Source of the DNA: Phytophthora quininea
Taxonomy: Eukaryota > Oomycota > Peronosporomycetes > Peronosporales > Peronosporaceae
Assembly: GCA_011947345.1 (NCBI GenBank)
Contig: JAAVTG010000094.1
Span: 248,001-312,000, forward strand
Reading direction: 5' to 3'
DNA: 64,000 nucleotides
Shown: one piece after another, positions 1 to 10,968 of the stretch
How the letters are laid out: each line of letters opens with the position of its first letter
How positions within the stretch are numbered: the stretch's first letter is position 1
The notes under the pieces: model-generated
Told to the model about the DNA's origin: nothing
What the model saw: the letters and a program-made list of their open reading frames with translations, nothing else
Database searches by the model: none
Position numbers and translations under genes: made by a program

Positions 1-176
1 GCGACCGAATAGAGATACTGCCACCGATCCATGACATAAACGCTGCGAATGCCACCCAGCCCACTGAACCTGATGTTCGCCTCGTGCTCTTTGGTCCTCA
101 GCTGCAAGGCCATGATGAACACAAGCAAGCTGATGCCATTGAATCCCCCGACGATTCCGTTCGTTGGCGCCATCAT
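1..176 (-). CDS. N-terminal fragment of an unrecognised membrane-type protein, cut by the left edge
   Basis: A minus-strand frame is open from a double ATG at 171-176 to the window edge, about 58 codons. It begins MMAPTNGIVGGFNGISLL, which contains a glycine-rich hydrophobic stretch that could be a membrane segment, and continues with a charged, then aromatic segment (DRWQYLYSV). The frame stays open for roughly another 30 codons upstream of the ATG pair, so the true start could lie there or in an upstream exon. It sits about 180 bp downstream of the MPP10 stop on the same strand, a normal spacing for this genome. I do not recognise the family. The alternative is chance: 58 codons is short. 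Confidence 0.35.
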   Translation of the reverse strand, partial: MMAPTNGIVGGFNGISLLVFIMALQLRTKEHEANIRFSGLGGIRSVYVMDRWQYLYSV

Positions 177-359
177 CAGTTGCCAAATCAGATGACGGGA
201 CTGGCATGCCGCGCTTGCTCGGCAGGAATAATCGCGACGACAGGGAGATTTGCTCGGTCACGTGCAGGAGGTGGCTACTTTTCTCCTGCCCAACACGTTG
301 ACGCGACTTGGCGCTGCGACGTAAAGTATGCACAATCCATTCTATTGCTCCACTGCACT

Positions 360-2377
360 CTACTCGCTGCTCTTGCCGGTGACGCTCTTGATTTTCTGCT
401 GCACCTCGTCCTGGGGAATCAGCAGCAGAAACAACAAACGTTAGCAGGGTGGTTTATATGTGACGCCAGCAAGAAACCTCTTACCTGCAAGCGTGAGAAG
501 AACTCCTTCGAGTTGGAGAACTGCTTTGTGGAGCCCTCGATCTGCTTGCCCGTGGTGATGTTCTTGGCGCTAGCGATGCTCTCGAGCATCTTCTTCTTCT
601 CGTACTTGTTGCCCAGCCCCGGGTTGAGCTTGGCCACCAGCTTCTCGTCGAACTCGCGCTGGCGCTTCTCCTTCCGCCGTGCCTGCTTCTTGGCGTTGCG
701 AAGCGCCTTGCGCTCGCTCTGAGTCATCTCCTCCTTGGACTGCAGCACGGCCTCGCCGCGCTTGCGCTTCTTGTCGTACACTTCCTCGGGCGCCTTCAGG
801 TTGGCGTCGCTCACACTGATGGGCACCACCTCCTCCATGGCAATCGCGGGCACTGCAGGCTTGACCTGCAGCTCCTTGACAGCAGGCTTCGGCGTGAACT
901 GGTAGTTCGACAGCGCGTCGAGCTTCCAGCACAAACTCTTGAACATGACGTCGATCTCCTCCTGGTCCTGCTTGGACTCGTCGTCGGCCTCGAAGCCCAT
1001 CGCCGTCTTCATGTACTCCTTCTCGTAGATCTCGCCCAGTCCCTCCTTAGACTTCTCCATCGACACCTCCTCCAGTTTGTTCTTCTCGTTCTGCTCGTTG
1101 CCGGCGAATTTACGAATAACGTCGTCGAAGTCCTCCTCCAGAATGCGCTTTTTGATCATCTCTTCAAGTGCGATCGACACTTCTTCTGTGATCACTGGCG
1201 CCGCCTTGACTGGTCTGTCGTAGTCCAGCACGGCTTCTAGCAAACTATTCTCCGGCCGCGCAGCAGACCGCACCTCACCCTTCAGCAGCCACGGCTTCTC
1301 GCTCACAGCCTCTTCTTCCAGCTGCTTAATCTCTTTCTGGAGACGCATGCGTTGCCGCTGGTGGGACGACATGATGCCGCGCTCGGCAAGATCGTCCTCA
1401 TCCACGGTTTCCTCCTCCTCGGGCTTTTTAATCGTCGGATATTCCTCCTCATCGTCATCCGCTCGAGCTTCCATGTCAACATCCTCATCAGCGTCTTCGT
1501 CGTCTCCATCGTCATCATCACCGCCTTCTCCGTCTTCGGGGTTATCGAAAAAGTCTTCGTAGCGCATATCGGCAGCGTCCTCCGCGTCCGAGCCCTCCTC
1601 CATCTCGGACTCGTCGTCATCATCCGCTTCATCGTCGTCATCGTTCTCACCGATGTCTCCATTCAGATCGATCTCTTCCTCGTCGTCATCCTCTTCTTCT
1701 TCCTCTTCTGCGGCCTTGTCCATTTCGTCCCAGTCGAAAAACCATCCTCGGCAACGTCGCGAGCCTTCTTGCTCTTCTTTTGCTTTTTCTTCGGCTTCTC
1801 CTCCTCTTCATCCGAATCGGCACTATCAGCCTCATCATCGTCATCATCATCGTCGTCGTCACTGTCCTGCTCCATCTCCTGGTTGCTCTCAGCGTCACTC
1901 GCTTCCTTCTCCTCTTCCTCCTCCAGTTTGTCCTGCTCTTCCTCGCTCTCTTCTTTCTCCGACGGGAACAGCAAAATGCTCTGAGGGTTCTTGTGGAACG
2001 CCTTGATGCGGTTCGTCATCTCGGCCACCAACGGACCGTTGAGCATGCGAAGCTGCTCCCAGATCTGGTCAGCATCAAAGCCGTCCACGTACAGCTCCTC
2101 TAGCGCGGCCGGCTGGCCCTCTTTGCTCGTGTACTTGGTGGAGCGGTCGAACGCATGCTTGGCAAAGTTTTTAATCTCCTGTGCAACCTCCTCGGACGGC
2201 GTGAAGAACACCTGCACAATACAATCAGCAACGGAATGAGACTGTCAGTTCCCAACGGTATAGTGACGGCAACTCTGCACGGCTGCAGCGCGTTAAAGCG
2301 CCCAATGACGTAGCAAGACCCACCTCTGGCTGCTGCGCCACCTTCTCGCGGAATTCGGCGATCACGGACGCGTCCAT
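360..2377 (-). CDS. MPP10: U3 small nucleolar ribonucleoprotein MPP10
   Basis: MPP10 is a core protein of the U3 snoRNP in the nucleolar SSU processome, where it scaffolds IMP3 and IMP4 during 18S rRNA maturation. Exon 1 (2324-2377, start MDASVIAEFREK) joins at GTGGGT/CAG to a large exon (2211-485), then at GTAAGA/CAG to a last exon (410-360) encoding DEVQQKIKSVTGKSSE. Features are long Asp/Glu tracts in the first half, the FFDWDEMD motif, and a conserved basic C-terminal half with MTQSERKALRNAKKQARRKE. The frame breaks once at a run of five A on the plus strand (1737-1741); a sixth would restore GFFDWDEMD, so I treat it as a sequence error. An in-frame ATG at 2452 would add 25 residues; the downstream start is preferred because it begins the conserved helix. 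Confidence 0.85.
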
Positions 2378-2644
2378 GGCTGTCTGCAGAGCACCAGTCT
2401 GGCCAATTACCCTTTCGTGATCCAACGGCCAGTCAAAAAGTGAATGGGACACTTTATGTTCGGTTCTGTCCGAATCAATATGTCTCGTTTACATGAACAT
2501 GGCAAGTTAAGTTACTTGCTTGTCAACGGCATTGCTCCGCCGGTACATTCATACAAAAGCGTCACGTCGATTCTCAATACCCGCTGTAGCAATTGCTGCT
2601 GCTTCTACTCCTACTCCTCTTTTGACACTGCACGCAGCGTCCGT

Positions 2645-3772
2645 TTACTGCTCCGTTTTGGTCTTTGTCTTGGCTTTGGCTTCCTCCTCGTCGCTCGACA
2701 CTCCGTCGCGAGGGATATCGGCCCAACCGCCTGGCGGCAAGTCTGCGAACTTGCGCGCGTGGCGCTTGATGTATTTGTTCATGGCAAACATCGTGAACTG
2801 GTCTCGCTGGAAGACTTGCCGCATCCGCTCGTCCAGCAGGATCGACCGCTTGTCCGCGGGGTCCTGCAGCTCGTGCTCGTGGATGTAGGCCCACAACGCC
2901 TTAACGATCTGCGGCCTGGCCATGCGGTCGCTGCCCAGCAGCGAGCCCAGCTCCGGAGACAGCGACAGCTCCGTGTTGAACGGGTTCTTCTTCTTGCCGT
3001 CCTCGCTGACTGCGCCCTTCTCCTTCTTCTTGGCCCGCTTCGTGGGCTTCTTCTTCTTCTTGGCCTCCGTGTCTTCGTCGCTCGACACGCCGTCTCGATG
3101 GATCTCGTTCCATCCTCCAGGCGGCAAGTCCGCTGGCTTCCTCACGTGTCGCTTCACAAACTTGTTCATGGAGAACATGGTGACACTGTCTCTCTGGAAG
3201 ACGCTCCTCAGCGTGTCGTCAAACAGGATGACCTTTTTGTTATTCGGGTCTTGCAGGTTGTGCTCTCGGATGTAGGCCCACAAGTTCTTGACGATCTGTG
3301 GCCTGGCCATGGTCTCTGCGCCTACCACCGCAGCCAGCTCTGGGGACAGCGACAGCTCCATATTGAAGCCTCCTCCAGCAGGTTTGGCACCGCTCTCGCG
3401 CTTCCGTTTCTTGGGCGCGGCCTTCTTGGGGTCGTGCTCTTCTTGCGCTTGGGCGGCTCGTCCTGCTCGTCGTCGGCGTCATCATCGCTCGGGTCCGGCT
3501 CATGCTCTTCCTCTTCGTCCTGCTCCTCCTCCTCGGCCTGCTGCTGCTCGATCAGCTCCAGGATCGTGGCGTTGATCACGTCCTTGTAGCTGCTCAGGTC
3601 GGTGCCAAACTGGGTCTCCAGCTGCTTGCGGATCATGCGCCGAGAGCTGCTCCAGGTCCGCGTCCTTGAGGATGAGGCGGATGGCCTCTGTGAGCTGCGC
3701 CACGTCCACAGCGGGCGCCATGGGCTCCTGGCCGAGGCCCAAGTCCAAGCCCAGCCCCATGCCATCGTTCAT
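2645..3772 (-). CDS. DEK_C plus two SWIB/MDM2 domains, chromatin-associated protein
   Basis: The N-terminus (MNDGMGLGLDLGLGQEP) leads into a DEK C-terminal-type domain (LTEAIRLILKDADLEQLS, then RMIRKQLETQFGTDLSS). An acidic/basic linker follows, then two SWIB domains, each beginning ELSLSPEL, containing MARPQIVK.LWAYI.EH, and ending DLPPGGW..I.RDGVSSDE. SWIB domains are known from BAF60-type remodelling subunits, and the DEK_C-SWIB order is that of yeast UAF30, a Pol I upstream activating factor subunit. A nuclear chromatin or transcription role is inferred. Two opposite single-base frame changes interrupt the frame: one apparent extra base near 3640-3641 inside DEK_C, and one missing base near 3435-3450 before the first SWIB. 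Domain homology continues cleanly through both, so sequence error is likeliest. The duplicated SWIB distinguishes it from UAF30. Confidence 0.75.
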
Positions 3773-3934
3773 GCTTGCTGGTCTATTGCGCCCTCTGTCT
3801 CTTTTTCCTAAACGTAAATGCTAAATAGTTAAATCCTAAAATTGTAACTGCCAAACGATGTTGAAGATATTTATACCCCCACCATGCTATTACTAGTAGT
3901 TTTATGCGGACAATAAGCAGGTTCGCTGCGAGAC

Positions 3935-6900
3935 GTGCTGGTCGATGCGCCACTGACAGACGTGCCTGTCTCCATCATGCCGTTGTCTAGAGACGAGCTG
4001 GTGGTGCTGCAGCTGCTGGAGGAGATCCAGCACCTCGTGGAGCTCTCTGCGGCCCACACGGCCGACGCAGGCGCAGAGCCCAATCCGCGCATGCACCCGG
4101 CGGCCAAGCTCTACCTGGACACCCGCGACACGTTCGAGGTCATCGAGAAGCTCGTGGAGGAGCACATGTTCAACAAGCCGCGGCTGCTGCGGCGACTGAG
4201 TCGTCAGTGCAGTCAGAGCGAAATCTTGTCGCACTCGGCTCCGTCTACAGCTAGAGAGGCGGCTGTGCTGCCAACAAACAGCGCTGCGATCGACCGGATC
4301 GAGGACATGTTTCGACATTTAGGAGCTCTTTTAGGACCGTCTATCTTGAAGGAGTTGCGGCTGCGGAAGCTGTCGATCAAGGCCATCCTACACTATGTGC
4401 GGTTCCTTCCGATGGAGTTCCAGTGGACCGCGTACAAGGAAGCCAGGAAGGAAGAGGTGGAGGCAGTGTACCGAGAAACCATGTTCACGTCCATGGTCGC
4501 GCAGTCGGCGCATGGGCCACTGGTGACGGATGCTCAAGCGTTGAAGCAACGTGCAGAGTTTGTCAAGCAGCAGGTTCGGGAAGATGTCGACACGGTCTGT
4601 CTGTTCGCAGCGGATGGAACGTTGACGACGATTTTTGGAGATGAAGGAAACATGGTGGAGGAGAATGTGGCGATCAAATTCGAGTCGCTCATCGCCGACG
4701 TGTACAGCAGCTACTTGCAGGAGACACTCGAGGTGCAAATGAAGAACTTGACGCACGTGTCGGACCAATGGTCTCACGATGGCGCGGTGTCTTCCACAAC
4801 TGCTGCTGCCGCGGACCCCACCGGCCCGGCACTTGTGGTGCAGTGTTTCTATCGCCCACGAAAGTTCCGAACCAAAGGAGGCATTTTTCCAGACATGCTG
4901 ATGAATATTGTGAACCGATTTGTGCACCTTCCTACGGTGCATGCAGGGCAGCAAGGGAAGCTTCTCGTAGCGGACTCGCGTCATGTTGGTGTATGGTGGC
5001 AGAAGACTGTGTTCTCTGTGTCAGAGAGGGATGTTACGACACTACACGACGATGAAAGTCGCGATATCTTTGGGCGAGTAGAAACATTAGACGGGCAGTT
5101 GTACGTGCCATTGCTAGGCAAAGGCGGAGAACAGGATGGATCTCGCTTGTTTGGACGAAGTGGAGGACTAGCGAAATGGATCGGACAGCGCGTGCTGGTC
5201 AACAACGGCAAAGACAGCGTGTGGGTGGAGGTTACCGTCGTGGATGTGGATGACAAGCGATGTAAGCTGCAGACGAAGAAATCGCTTCAGAAATGCAGCG
5301 AGATTGCTAGCTGGGCGCAATATCTGTCGTTGAACGAATGGGTCAACATGCGCGAGCTCCGGTTTATTGGCGCTCCGATCAACCCCAACTTCCGCGTGCA
5401 CATGGGGCTTAAATTCCGCGAAGTACTGGAATCCCTGCATGCTGTTGTAATTGAAGTTAGCTCTGTGTTTCCGAATGGAGAACTGAACGATAAAGTGGGC
5501 ACGGCCTTGTGGAAATCGCTCGAGTCGTGTATTAGCAAAGGTGAGCACATTTTTGCGCGGTATTTCCGTTCAATTTTGCAGCAAGATGTAAACACCCAAG
5601 TGCAACCGAGCGTTCCCCGGTAACATCGCGAGCAACCTCCGTAGTCCGGTCCAACTCACTGGGAAATGTGTTCCATCCTAATCAAGATGGGCCTCATTCG
5701 GTTGTGAGGGATATGGGCAGTACCCACGCGCTTTCACCGTTGCATTCTGCACGAGCAAGTGTTGTTAAGAATGTGCTAAAAGCGGGTTCTTTGAAGAAAA
5801 TGGCAATTATTCTGTCAGGCGATCGTCACGGTTAGGCAGGAGCGCCACAACCCGAGGAGCACTTACTGATAGCACACCAGCAGCTGCTCGAGTTCTGTCG
5901 CCTTTCGAAAAGCTCGCACACCATTTGCTCGAAGAGACTGAGATCATCGGTACCTGTATCCAAGCTCAGAATGTCGCCTTGAGCTGTGCTTTCGTGCAGG
6001 TTTTATTGGAAATGATCGCTAAGATGAGGCGCCACTTACAGGCGATGCTTCGGCTGCCATCGTGTACAGTCGAGCAGGTTCTGTCGGAGCATGCAAATTC
6101 GTGTCGACTGCTTTTTGTGTGGAGGATTTGCAGACACCAACTCGACACCATAGCACAGCAAGGAAGAAAGAGAAAACGCCGCGTGGCTGAGAACGATAGC
6201 CGCGTCATACATCTTGAGTGGGTAGATCAAGCGTTTGAGCGAGTAGAGACGCAGATCCACGAGATGATAAACTCGCTAGTGCACTACGCACATCGTGCTT
6301 TCTTCCACGAATGCATGGAGTACCTTCTCCCCATTTATGAGCAGTCCTGGACAGCTAGTAAGCCGTGGTTTGGGAATTCTCGATGCACGTATGCCGTGCA
6401 AGCTTTCGTGTTTCGAATGCAGGTCCTGCTGGAATACGTAAATAACACGGTTCTAGTGAGCTACGAGCGGAGTCTGGGAGTGCACGAAAAAGTGTACGAT
6501 CTTGCTGTTCGCATGTTGCTGGATGTTCTCGCGTGTGTGGCGGAGTCATACGAGTCTCTTGTGGTGTCAAGATCACGCGAGGGGCAGTGGAAAATCGATA
6601 TTCTCTATCTTGTCTGTGGCATGTACAAACTTCTACGGTATCTGGATCAAATGTTCTCCTCCCGTGGCGCGTCTCAATCTGCCAAGGGAAACGTAAAGGT
6701 ACACTTCGTCGTTGATCTTCCGTATAATCCTGTGTACTAACTGTAGTCAAACTTGAATTGTATAGCAATGATTGAGATCCGATCCATCTGCTTGCGGCTG
6801 TTGGTTCGTCTTGCCATTCGGGCAGGTCCCGTCAGCGTAGTGTTAGAATCACTGTCGAACAAAGTGCAGGCAAACAGCTTTGAGCGGTTTCACGACTTGG

Positions 6901-7593
6901 ACACGATCTCGGAGTTGGAATATCATGTCAACGCGATTCTTGATGCCGTCGATCCGAAAGGGGACGTCTTGGGGGATTTTGGCCTTGAAGACGTACGTGC
7001 TAGTAGATGAAAGGTGATTACAAACGTCGAAACTAACAAAAGCATGTCGTTTACCTTCTTGCAGGGCGAATTCTGGCGGATACACACCATATTCAATAGC
7101 GTGGAAATCAAGAAGCTGATTGACGTCCAACTCAATGTAAGTGGCAAGTTCGGGATGCTTTAGAATTCCTGTTGCCTAACGATGATGTTTATTTCAGTGG
7201 GCGACGTTGATATCACGAAGCAGTCTCTCAAAACAGGTTTTAATCGAAGCCCTGCAACAGCGACACGAGCTTGGAGATTGGAAGTTCCCCGTCCTGACTG
7301 ACTCCGAAATGCAGGCTCGAGTCCAACTTCAAAAGGTGCAGTGTAATAACTCTGAGCCTCAGCATCCGACAACAACGAACTCTAACGCTGCGATTTTGTG
7401 TTCTACCCAGTTTATTGATCAGGTAGCCAAAGACAAGGAGGAAAAGTCTGTCGAACCCGAGCAGCACCTAGCACCGCCGGGAAGCGACGACAATCCGAAT
7501 GCTTTTGGCGCCGATCACAGCCCCAACTCCCGGCATATTGACGAAGCCATGGCCGAAATGTTAACCGATGCACCCTCAGCAGCCGGATACTAA
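3935..7593 (+). CDS. Large conserved helical protein of unknown function
   Basis: A multi-exon gene of about 1,150 residues. Exon 1 runs from MLVDAPLTDVP (3935; MPLSRDE at 3977 is an alternative start) to a GTGAGC donor at 5541. A very short intron (5541-5581) leads to a Ser/Arg-rich linker. Later introns at 6693-6746, after GGCCTTGAAGAC (GTACGT...CAG) and after CTCAAT (GTAAGT...CAG) keep the frame. The frame changes near 5819-5836, before LSPFEKLAHHLLEE. The protein is leucine-rich and mostly helical, with HVRF- and WxQ-type conserved-looking blocks such as EFRWRIHT-like GEFWRIHTIFNSVEIKK and an acidic C-tail. There is no signal peptide or TM segment. The organisation (long helical bundle with a conserved C-terminal block) resembles CCDC142/RINT1-type tethering proteins, but I cannot confirm a family. 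Confidence 0.6.
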
Positions 7594-7813
7594 AGCTGTG
7601 AAAATCGAGTCCAATTCAGCAGTCCACAATTTGCTTTACGTCTTGTCGAGGTTGTCAACACCGCAATATCGCGTGGCCATCTAAACTTACCAACCGAAAG
7701 TCTTGCATTGCCGATGACCATGCTATTTGAGCGTCGAGCGCATTGCTGGGCTATTTGCAACGACCTGATCACTTTCCCTTGGCACGAACCGTGAGCACGT
7801 ACTTCGCTTCAAC

Positions 7814-9696
7814 ATGGACATGATGACTGATGTGGGGACTGCCACCTCGACGCATTGGATGCAGCTTTGGGATCCGTCGTTCGGCTCGGCTGCAGCGCAG
7901 CCCATGAGACGATTTGGACACGCCATCGCCACGTTCCAGGACGACATGTATGTTTTCGGTGGCATCGCCACCAATTCGGCTGACGAAGATGTTGAATTCA
8001 ACGACACATGGGCGTTCGACCTCGTAGGTAAGACGTGGACTGAGCTTCCTGTCGGAAACAACCGACCGTCAAACCGCTTCCACCACGCGGGAGTGCTGCA
8101 CACCAACACCACTGTCAATGAGTTTGTCGTGTTCGGAGGCCTCTCGCTGATGGCGGCCGAAGCTAACGCATCTCAAATGGCCAACACGAACGCCGTGCCG
8201 GTCGTGCAGTACAACGATATTTGGCGGCTGTCGCTGGGGTCGGGTGCTCCGAAATGGAGTCGGGATCCGACGCCGTCGAATTCAAGCAGTGTGCCGGACG
8301 CCCGATCGGAAGCAGGTATCGTCATTCACAACGACAAGCTGTTCATGTTTGGCGGCATCGCGTACGATGAGAACGGAGTGAACGCTCCCGTGGACTACAA
8401 CGATCTCTGGTGCTACGACTTGAGCTCTTGCACTTGGACGGAAATTACCCCGCCGGGAATTTGCAACCGCCGACACGCTTCTCTCACTCAGTTGCAGTAC
8501 TGAACGACGCCACCGACGGCAGCGAGCCATATTTGCTGGCATATAGTGGCCGACACCTTTTGTACTCGAGCTGGAGTCTGTTGAACGATGCCTGGGTCTA
8601 CGACTTTAGCCAGAACGAATGGTCGAGTGTAGCGTCAACCACAAGCGTCCCGCGCGCGTATACATCGATTGTCGTCACCGAAGGGGTCGATATGTGGTTC
8701 TTCGGCGGGTATTACAAGTCACAGCAGAGCTCCAGTGGATACGTGTACGACGACACCGTTCTCGGCAAGTTTGACCTGAAGAATATGGTTATGGGGGCAC
8801 AACGCGCCGTCTTCAGCAGCAACGGGGCGTCTCCGCCGTTGCGTTACAGTCATCGCGCTGCTCTTTGGCAAGGCGACACCATGGTGATCCACGGAGGTAG
8901 CTACCAAAGCCAATTAGGCGATATCTGGGCGTTCAACACCTCGAATGCTCAGACGACCGATGTTATGACCAACACGACGCCGCTAGATCCAGAGTCGCTC
9001 GTGTACGTGTTGGGGGCTTTTATCGTCACTGTGGTTTTTGTGCTGCTTGTGCTCCTCTTTCGCTGGCGTCGCGCCGATAGGAGAAATGTAAGTTGGGGTC
9101 CCTTGCTGTGCTCGTCATCCACTGACCATTGATCATCATTGTTTTGTTGAATGCTGTAGTTGAGAGCTGCCCAATTGCGAGGCGCAGCAATCGTCCGCGG
9201 CGTGACGAAGGAGCGACTGGACCAACTTCAGATCACCAAATACTGTCGCGCGGACAGAGATCTTGGGTCGTCGACGGAGCAGAAGACCGGTGAAGGCGAT
9301 TCAGCAGCAAATAACGAAGACGTTTGTCCGATTTGTCTGGTACGTGCAACGCAACATTTTATCAAAGCCACTGCAAAATGCTTACGGACGTTGGGAAACC
9401 ACAGATTGAGTTTGAAGACGGCGAAGACGTCCGCAACTTGCCTTGCAAGCACATTTTCCATGTGGCCTGCATCGACGAGTGGCTAAAGCGCAACACGGTA
9501 CGTCGTCAGCAACGTAGATTCGGCTACCAAGCGTAAAACTTACTCGTGTTGCATTTTTACCTGGCAGTTGTGTCCAATGTGCAAGAGCAACGTCGATCTG
9601 GTGGCAGTAGATATCGCGGTAGAAACTCCGCCAGTGCCAACGTCCGGAAGAGCTGGCGCAGTCGTCATACCTGTTACGACAGTCGCTACCAACTAG
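7814..9696 (+). CDS. Kelch-repeat, single transmembrane, RING-H2 protein (probable E3 ubiquitin ligase)
   Basis: Four exons: 7814-9087, 9160-9339, 9405-9497 and 9568-9696, all joined in phase 0 at GTAAGT or GTACGT donors. The first exon has about six kelch-type blocks ([40 protein letters not shown]) expected to form a beta-propeller. A TM helix follows ([19 protein letters not shown], near 9000-9060) with a positive-inside RWRRADRR. The C-terminus is a complete RING-H2: CPIC, then CKH, HVAC and CPMC, with the typical W in DEWLK. By analogy with PA-TM-RING ligases it would bind something lumenal or external and ubiquitinate at the membrane. No N-terminal signal peptide is visible, so an upstream exon may be missing. 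One base is missing near GGG at 8455-8457. A short intronless tail ends ..PVTTVATN. Confidence 0.75.
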
Positions 9697-9835
9697 ATAG
9701 AAGGGAAAATGTAGAGCAAACACTCACCCACTCCATTTCTTCAGCGTGCACGGTATTTTATTATTCCTCTCATTGCTGGCGCGGTCGTTCATTCCCTCAT
9801 GCCCACTCGAGTGTCTATAGGGCATACTCTTCTCT

Positions 9836-10734
9836 TTATCGACGACGCTGGGCGCTCTGTGCTAGCAATTCCTTGGTCACCTTCACTAACCGCTCCAACT
9901 CTTTGGTGTCGCTCGACCTCCAGCGCTACACGTAATTAAACACAGCAATTCGTTGTCAATCTCACAGATATCTCATCATGCAGGTCACCAAACACATCGT
10001 ACATCCAGCGAACTCGGCCCTTGCTGTCAACCAAATGCGCGTATCCAACGAAGCTGTTGCCCAGATCCATGGTCGTCCGGAACGGGTCGCAGCGCCCAAA
10101 ATGCACGAACGTGGTCGCGTGCAATTCCTCGGGCGTCTTCTCCTTTAAACCGTTGATGATAGAACCGCTCACCAGCTTCATGTACCAGTCCTCGATCACA
10201 TGAAGCGACAGCATCTGCACCTTGTTGTTTTTAAAGAAAGCTTTCTGAAACCTTCCTGCCATCCGGGGAGCATCTCGAACCCAAAGTTCTTGAAGGCAGT
10301 GAGCACCAGAGTCACCTTGCCACTACCGACCAAAGTCTGCAAGTCGCCGTCCTTGCCGTGCAGGTCCTGCACCTCGAACGACGGCACGCTGTTGGCCTTG
10401 CCCACCTCCAGGAGCTTCTCGGGACCCTCCAGCACTTTTCCCTCCGTATCGTTGAGTTGCTTGAACTCTGCGAACATATTGGGGCGGTACTTCCTCTCCA
10501 CCTTGCGCTCCGCCTCCTCCACCATCGCGTCTAGCGCCTCCAGTGCATCGCGGAGATTCTGAGCGGGGCTGGAGCGTTTGGAGGTGGCCAGGGCGGGGTC
10601 TTTCTTGTCGGCAGCTGCAACTTTGGGAGTAGCTTTGGACGGGGATCTTGAGAGTCGACTGCTCCAGAAAAAGCGGCCCGAAGCGCGGGGCGGCAGCGGC
10701 GCAGCGAGAGAGCAGAGCGACGAGACAGCAGCAT
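9836..10734 (-). CDS. ATP10: Mitochondrial ATP synthase assembly factor ATP10
   Basis: ATP10 is an inner-membrane assembly chaperone for subunit a (ATP6) in the Fo sector. The conserved region reads VTLVLTAFKNFGFEMLPGW, then NNKVQMLSLHVIEDWYMKL, FGRCDPFRTTMDLGNSFVGY and LVDSKGRVRWMYDVFG. The last exon (9925-9836) after a GTGAGA/TAG intron encodes the LERLVKVTKELL helix typical of the family end. The start at 10734 gives an Arg/Ser/Ala-rich mitochondrial presequence (MLLSRRSALSLRRCRPALR), provided one base is restored in the run of five A at 10668-10672. Without that, translation could start at 10780 in the other frame. A second missing base lies near 10244-10246 inside the conserved domain. 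Divergently placed next to the STPGR gene. Confidence 0.85.
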
Positions 10735-10968
10735 TTTGGGGGCTTGTCTTAGCCACAGATACTGGACGGTTTAAGAGCACTTACTACGACGTTTTTAAGA
10801 GCAATTGCTGTTTAAGAGCAGCTTCAACCTGAAAGTTGCCTTTGTGTCGCGGAGCTTATCTTGACCAGGAATAGGAGGCTATTTCCAACTGGTAGACACG
10901 GGAGTGGCATGCTGAGGGAGGCCACCGAGCAATAGGACGTCTGACTGTGCTATACTAGCTCCAGCTCC

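Noticed and set aside
1352..1984. Plus-strand Ser/Ile-rich frame of 210 codons
   Set aside because: Antisense of the acidic GAT/GAG tracts of MPP10, which automatically read as Ser/Ile/Val on the other strand.
2444..3589. 381-codon plus-strand frame over the SWIB gene
   Set aside because: The opposite strand encodes two clear SWIB domains and a DEK_C domain; this frame has no recognisable content.
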